Origin: an uncultured bacterium
GTDB lineage: Bacteria > Cyanobacteriota > Vampirovibrionia > Gastranaerophilales > Gastranaerophilaceae
Assembly: GCA_947169755.1 (NCBI GenBank)
Contig: CAMVQX010000070.1
Location: 1 to 8,128 of the forward strand
Length of the DNA stretch: 8,128 nucleotides
Reading direction: 5' to 3'
A program made the position numbers and the translations under genes. The notes beneath the pieces were generated by a model. It was not told the origin of the DNA. It saw nothing but the letters and a program-made list of their open reading frames with translations, and made no database searches. This document shows positions 6,416 to 8,128 of the stretch, in pieces; positions within the stretch are counted from its first letter, which is position 1; the number at the start of each line of letters is the position of its first letter.

Positions 6416-6424
6416 ATATTATCA
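6416..6424 (-). promoter_or_regulatory. Extended -10 of the reductase gene, predicts a leaderless mRNA
   Basis: The minus strand reads TGATAATAT at 6416-6424, a TGn-extended -10 with hexamer TAATAT; the overlapping GATAAT (6418-6423) is an alternative hexamer one mismatch from consensus. With the usual seven-base offset transcription starts at 6409-6411, on or just before the A of the ATG. This agrees with the absence of any purine-rich ribosome site upstream. No -35 is apparent. Confidence 0.45.
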
Positions 6425-6507
6425 TAAAATTTAGCAAGGGACGTAAGATAATTCACTTAAAGAATATTTACATGTAATAGATTTTCTGCACTTTTTAAAA
6501 TACGATA

Positions 6508-6527
6508 TTTATTATAGAAGGGATATG
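6508..6527 (+). promoter_or_regulatory. 5' element of glycosyltransferase gene, near-copy of the pyrG element
   Basis: TTTATTATA-GAA-GGGATATG ends two bases before the ATG at 6530 and differs from 3882-3901 at one position. AAGGGA (6518-6523) lies six bases from the start codon and is the likely ribosome site. TATTAT (6510-6515) could be a -10; no good -35 is seen. The rest of the 120-base spacer 6410-6529 holds only the reductase promoter signal and otherwise nothing I recognise. Confidence 0.5.
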
Positions 6528-6529
6528 TT

Positions 6530-8083
6530 ATGGAATTAATTTTAGATATTTTATATATTTATGTAACCGTTTATACAATTTACTTTTTGGCGCTTGCTTT
6601 AAGAAATTTAAATGACAAACCGTTTAAAATAGAAAAAAGATACTCTCAATATGAAGATAAAGACAACCTTGCAGTTGTAGTATATGCACGAAATAATAAA
6701 GTTACATTGGAAAATCTTATTCATGAACTAAAAATGCAAGATTATCCAATCAATAATTTCAAAGTTTTTGTAATACTTGATAACTGTTCTGACAACTCGG
6801 AACAGCTATTTGAAAGAGAGACTTTTGTTAATCTTATAAATATTAAAGATGTTGGAACTGTAGGCAAAGATCAAGCTGTATCAATGCTTATTGAACGATT
6901 ATCAAAAGATGATACAATTGATTCTTATGTATTTATTGATGCTGACAGAAGCATCCCCGGCAACTTTCTAACAACAATTAATTCAGCACTTGTAAACAAC
7001 AGCGTTCTTAGCGGTGAAACTCTTGTATTAACTGATAACTTAGGTCCTGTCGACAAAATCAAAGCAGCTTACCAAAAGTATCATATGAATTTTATAAGAA
7101 AAGCTCGTTCTTTGTTCGGTTTGGCTGCAAGTGCAGATTCAGGTGTATTTGTAATTAAAAAAGATATAGTTGACGAATTGGAAGCTGTTGATTTTAAAGA
7201 TATTAACAGCGAGCTTAAATACAGTATGCTGCTTTCAAAAATCAAATGTCCTTGCACATATAATCCGAATATTCAAACATACGTTGATACTGCAAATTAC
7301 GAATTCAGGAAACCGCGTTTGTCAGTGAGACTTAATTTATTCAAAAATTGTTTCTCTCAGATTTGGTCAAAAAATTATATTTTTGCTGAACACACATTTT
7401 CACTTATAAATCCTAATATCTGGACAATTGCAATAATTTTCGCACTCGTTTTGAAACATTCTAACAGATATGCATTTATCGTTGATTTCAAAATTGTAGT
7501 ACTAACATTACTGCTTCTCATAACAGCATTTGGGATTAGTCTTATCAATTCAAAACTCAGATTCAAGGAAATTGTTCTTCTGTGTTTGTACCCGATATAT
7601 TCAATATGCCACATAATCAAAAATCTTCCGCCGATCAGAATGATTAGGAACAAACTTGCAAACATAGAGGAATTGCCTAAAGATACAGAAAAACTTGTAG
7701 TTGACACTTTTGTAATGAACAGTTCAGGAAAAGAACTTCCATGTAAAGTAGAGTTTATATCAGAATCCGGACTTGCAAAAATCAAATTTATGTACAAAAA
7801 AAGAAAATTTGTAACCGGAAAACACTTGAGAATGATTGATGCTCTTCTGGAAATAAGACAAAAACTTTACGATTACGGTTTTGTACTAAAAATTTGCAGT
7901 TGCTGCAAGCATTTCACATCAAACCCCGACGGTTCAACCAATATGTTGAAAGGATTCTGCAACAGCGATTACCCTAGTCCGACATTAAAAGAAAGACGTG
8001 CAACTCTTATTTGGAACTCTTGCACAGATTTTGAACCTGCAGAGATGACTGATCCTCTTGCAGAATTAGAGACTGAGGAATAA
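6530..8083 (+). CDS. Membrane glycosyltransferase family 2 protein with C-terminal cysteine-rich domain
   Basis: A GT-A fold glycosyltransferase anchored in the membrane, probably building a surface polysaccharide or glycolipid from a nucleotide sugar; substrate unknown. Residues 2-24 form a membrane segment. The catalytic domain (about 46-265) shows LAVVVYARNN, the first nucleotide-sugar motif LDNCSDNS (83-90), the DxD-type DADRS (137-141), and ARSLFGLAASADSGVFVIKK (192-211) resembling the family's glycine-rich acceptor segment. The usual TED is replaced by DIN (224-226) and no QxxRW is present. Two or three further membrane segments follow (about 297-308, 321-338, 347-364). The last 130 residues are unusual: a predicted mixed domain (about 385-450), then C456-x-C458-C459, C477 and C498 in a CxxC-KHF, GFC, CTDF pattern that suggests metal binding. 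The start is supported by AAGGGA six bases upstream. The gene stands alone on its strand here; the next gene is outside the window. Confidence 0.82.
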   Translation: MELILDILYIYVTVYTIYFLALALRNLNDKPFKIEKRYSQYEDKDNLAVVVYARNNKVTLENLIHELKMQDYPINNFKVFVILDNCSDNSEQLFERETFVNLINIKDVGTVGKDQAVSMLIERLSKDDTIDSYVFIDADRSIPGNFLTTINSALVNNSVLSGETLVLTDNLGPVDKIKAAYQKYHMNFIRKARSLFGLAASADSGVFVIKKDIVDELEAVDFKDINSELKYSMLLSKIKCPCTYNPNIQTYVDTANYEFRKPRLSVRLNLFKNCFSQIWSKNYIFAEHTFSLINPNIWTIAIIFALVLKHSNRYAFIVDFKIVVLTLLLLITAFGISLINSKLRFKEIVLLCLYPIYSICHIIKNLPPIRMIRNKLANIEELPKDTEKLVVDTFVMNSSGKELPCKVEFISESGLAKIKFMYKKRKFVTGKHLRMIDALLEIRQKLYDYGFVLKICSCCKHFTSNPDGSTNMLKGFCNSDYPSPTLKERRATLIWNSCTDFEPAEMTDPLAELETEE

Positions 8084-8128
8084 TCTCGTTTAACATATAA
8101 AAAGAACCGCAAACTATTTTTAATTTAT

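Noticed and set aside
7375..7797. Open frame of 140 codons on the minus strand inside the glycosyltransferase gene
   Set aside because: Its hydrophobic stretches mirror the membrane segments encoded on the other strand; no independent support for expression.
8084..8128. Possible terminator or next promoter after the glycosyltransferase gene
   Set aside because: Only 45 A+T-rich bases remain before the window edge; a short A-run and T-run are present but no G-C stem, so nothing can be supported.
1..8128. Mobile element, phage, CRISPR array, toxin-antitoxin or RNA gene
   Set aside because: I found no transposase, integrase, terminal repeats, spaced direct repeats or tRNA-like cloverleaf on reading both strands; nearly all bases belong to conserved genes or short promoter spacers.

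Overview
This is an A+T-rich bacterial window (roughly one third G+C by eye) with eight protein-coding genes and short spacers. The mixture fits a low-GC bacterium: a bacterial-type SNF2 helicase with DESQ box, a group 3 (SigB/SigF-like) sigma factor, a type IV prepilin peptidase, the GatC subunit of the tRNA amidotransferase, CTP synthase, a ketopantoate reductase-like enzyme and a membrane glycosyltransferase. The sigma-F-like factor beside a pilus-processing peptidase, with many GGAG-type ribosome sites, makes me favour a non-photosynthetic cyanobacterial relative (Gastranaerophilales/'Melainabacteria'). That placement is inference; a Firmicutes-like host is not excluded. I saw no insertion sequence, phage gene, CRISPR array, tRNA or rRNA.

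Layout. 1-1074 (+) is the C-terminal half of an SNF2 helicase, cut by the window edge. It meets tail to tail, with a 4-base overlap, a minus-strand unit running from 3478 down to 1071: sigma factor, then prepilin peptidase 11 bases later, then a long inverted repeat, then an unrecognised 183-residue protein. A 120-base, extremely A+T-rich divergent promoter region separates the sigma gene from gatC-pyrG on the plus strand (3599-5504). The ketopantoate reductase-like gene (5513-6409, minus) converges on pyrG with an 8-base gap. After another 120-base divergent spacer, a membrane glycosyltransferase with a cysteine-rich C-terminal domain (6530-8083, plus) ends the window.

How the genes relate. 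The strongest functional link is sigma factor with prepilin peptidase: a group 3 sigma factor controls pilus genes in the cyanobacterium Synechocystis, and the peptidase matures pilins. The other genes are housekeeping (tRNA-dependent amidation, CTP supply, pantothenate/CoA precursor) or envelope related (glycosyltransferase) and look like neighbours rather than one pathway.

Regulatory signals are unusually close to start codons. The predicted -10 elements of the sigma, gatC and 183-residue genes imply leaders of only about 12-13 bases. The reductase gene looks leaderless. pyrG and the glycosyltransferase gene share an almost identical 20-base element directly before their starts. I see no convincing wholly new defence or mobile system; the items most worth checking are the sigma/pilus pairing, the inverted repeat at 1638-1680, the glycosyltransferase-tetracysteine fusion and the shared 5' element.
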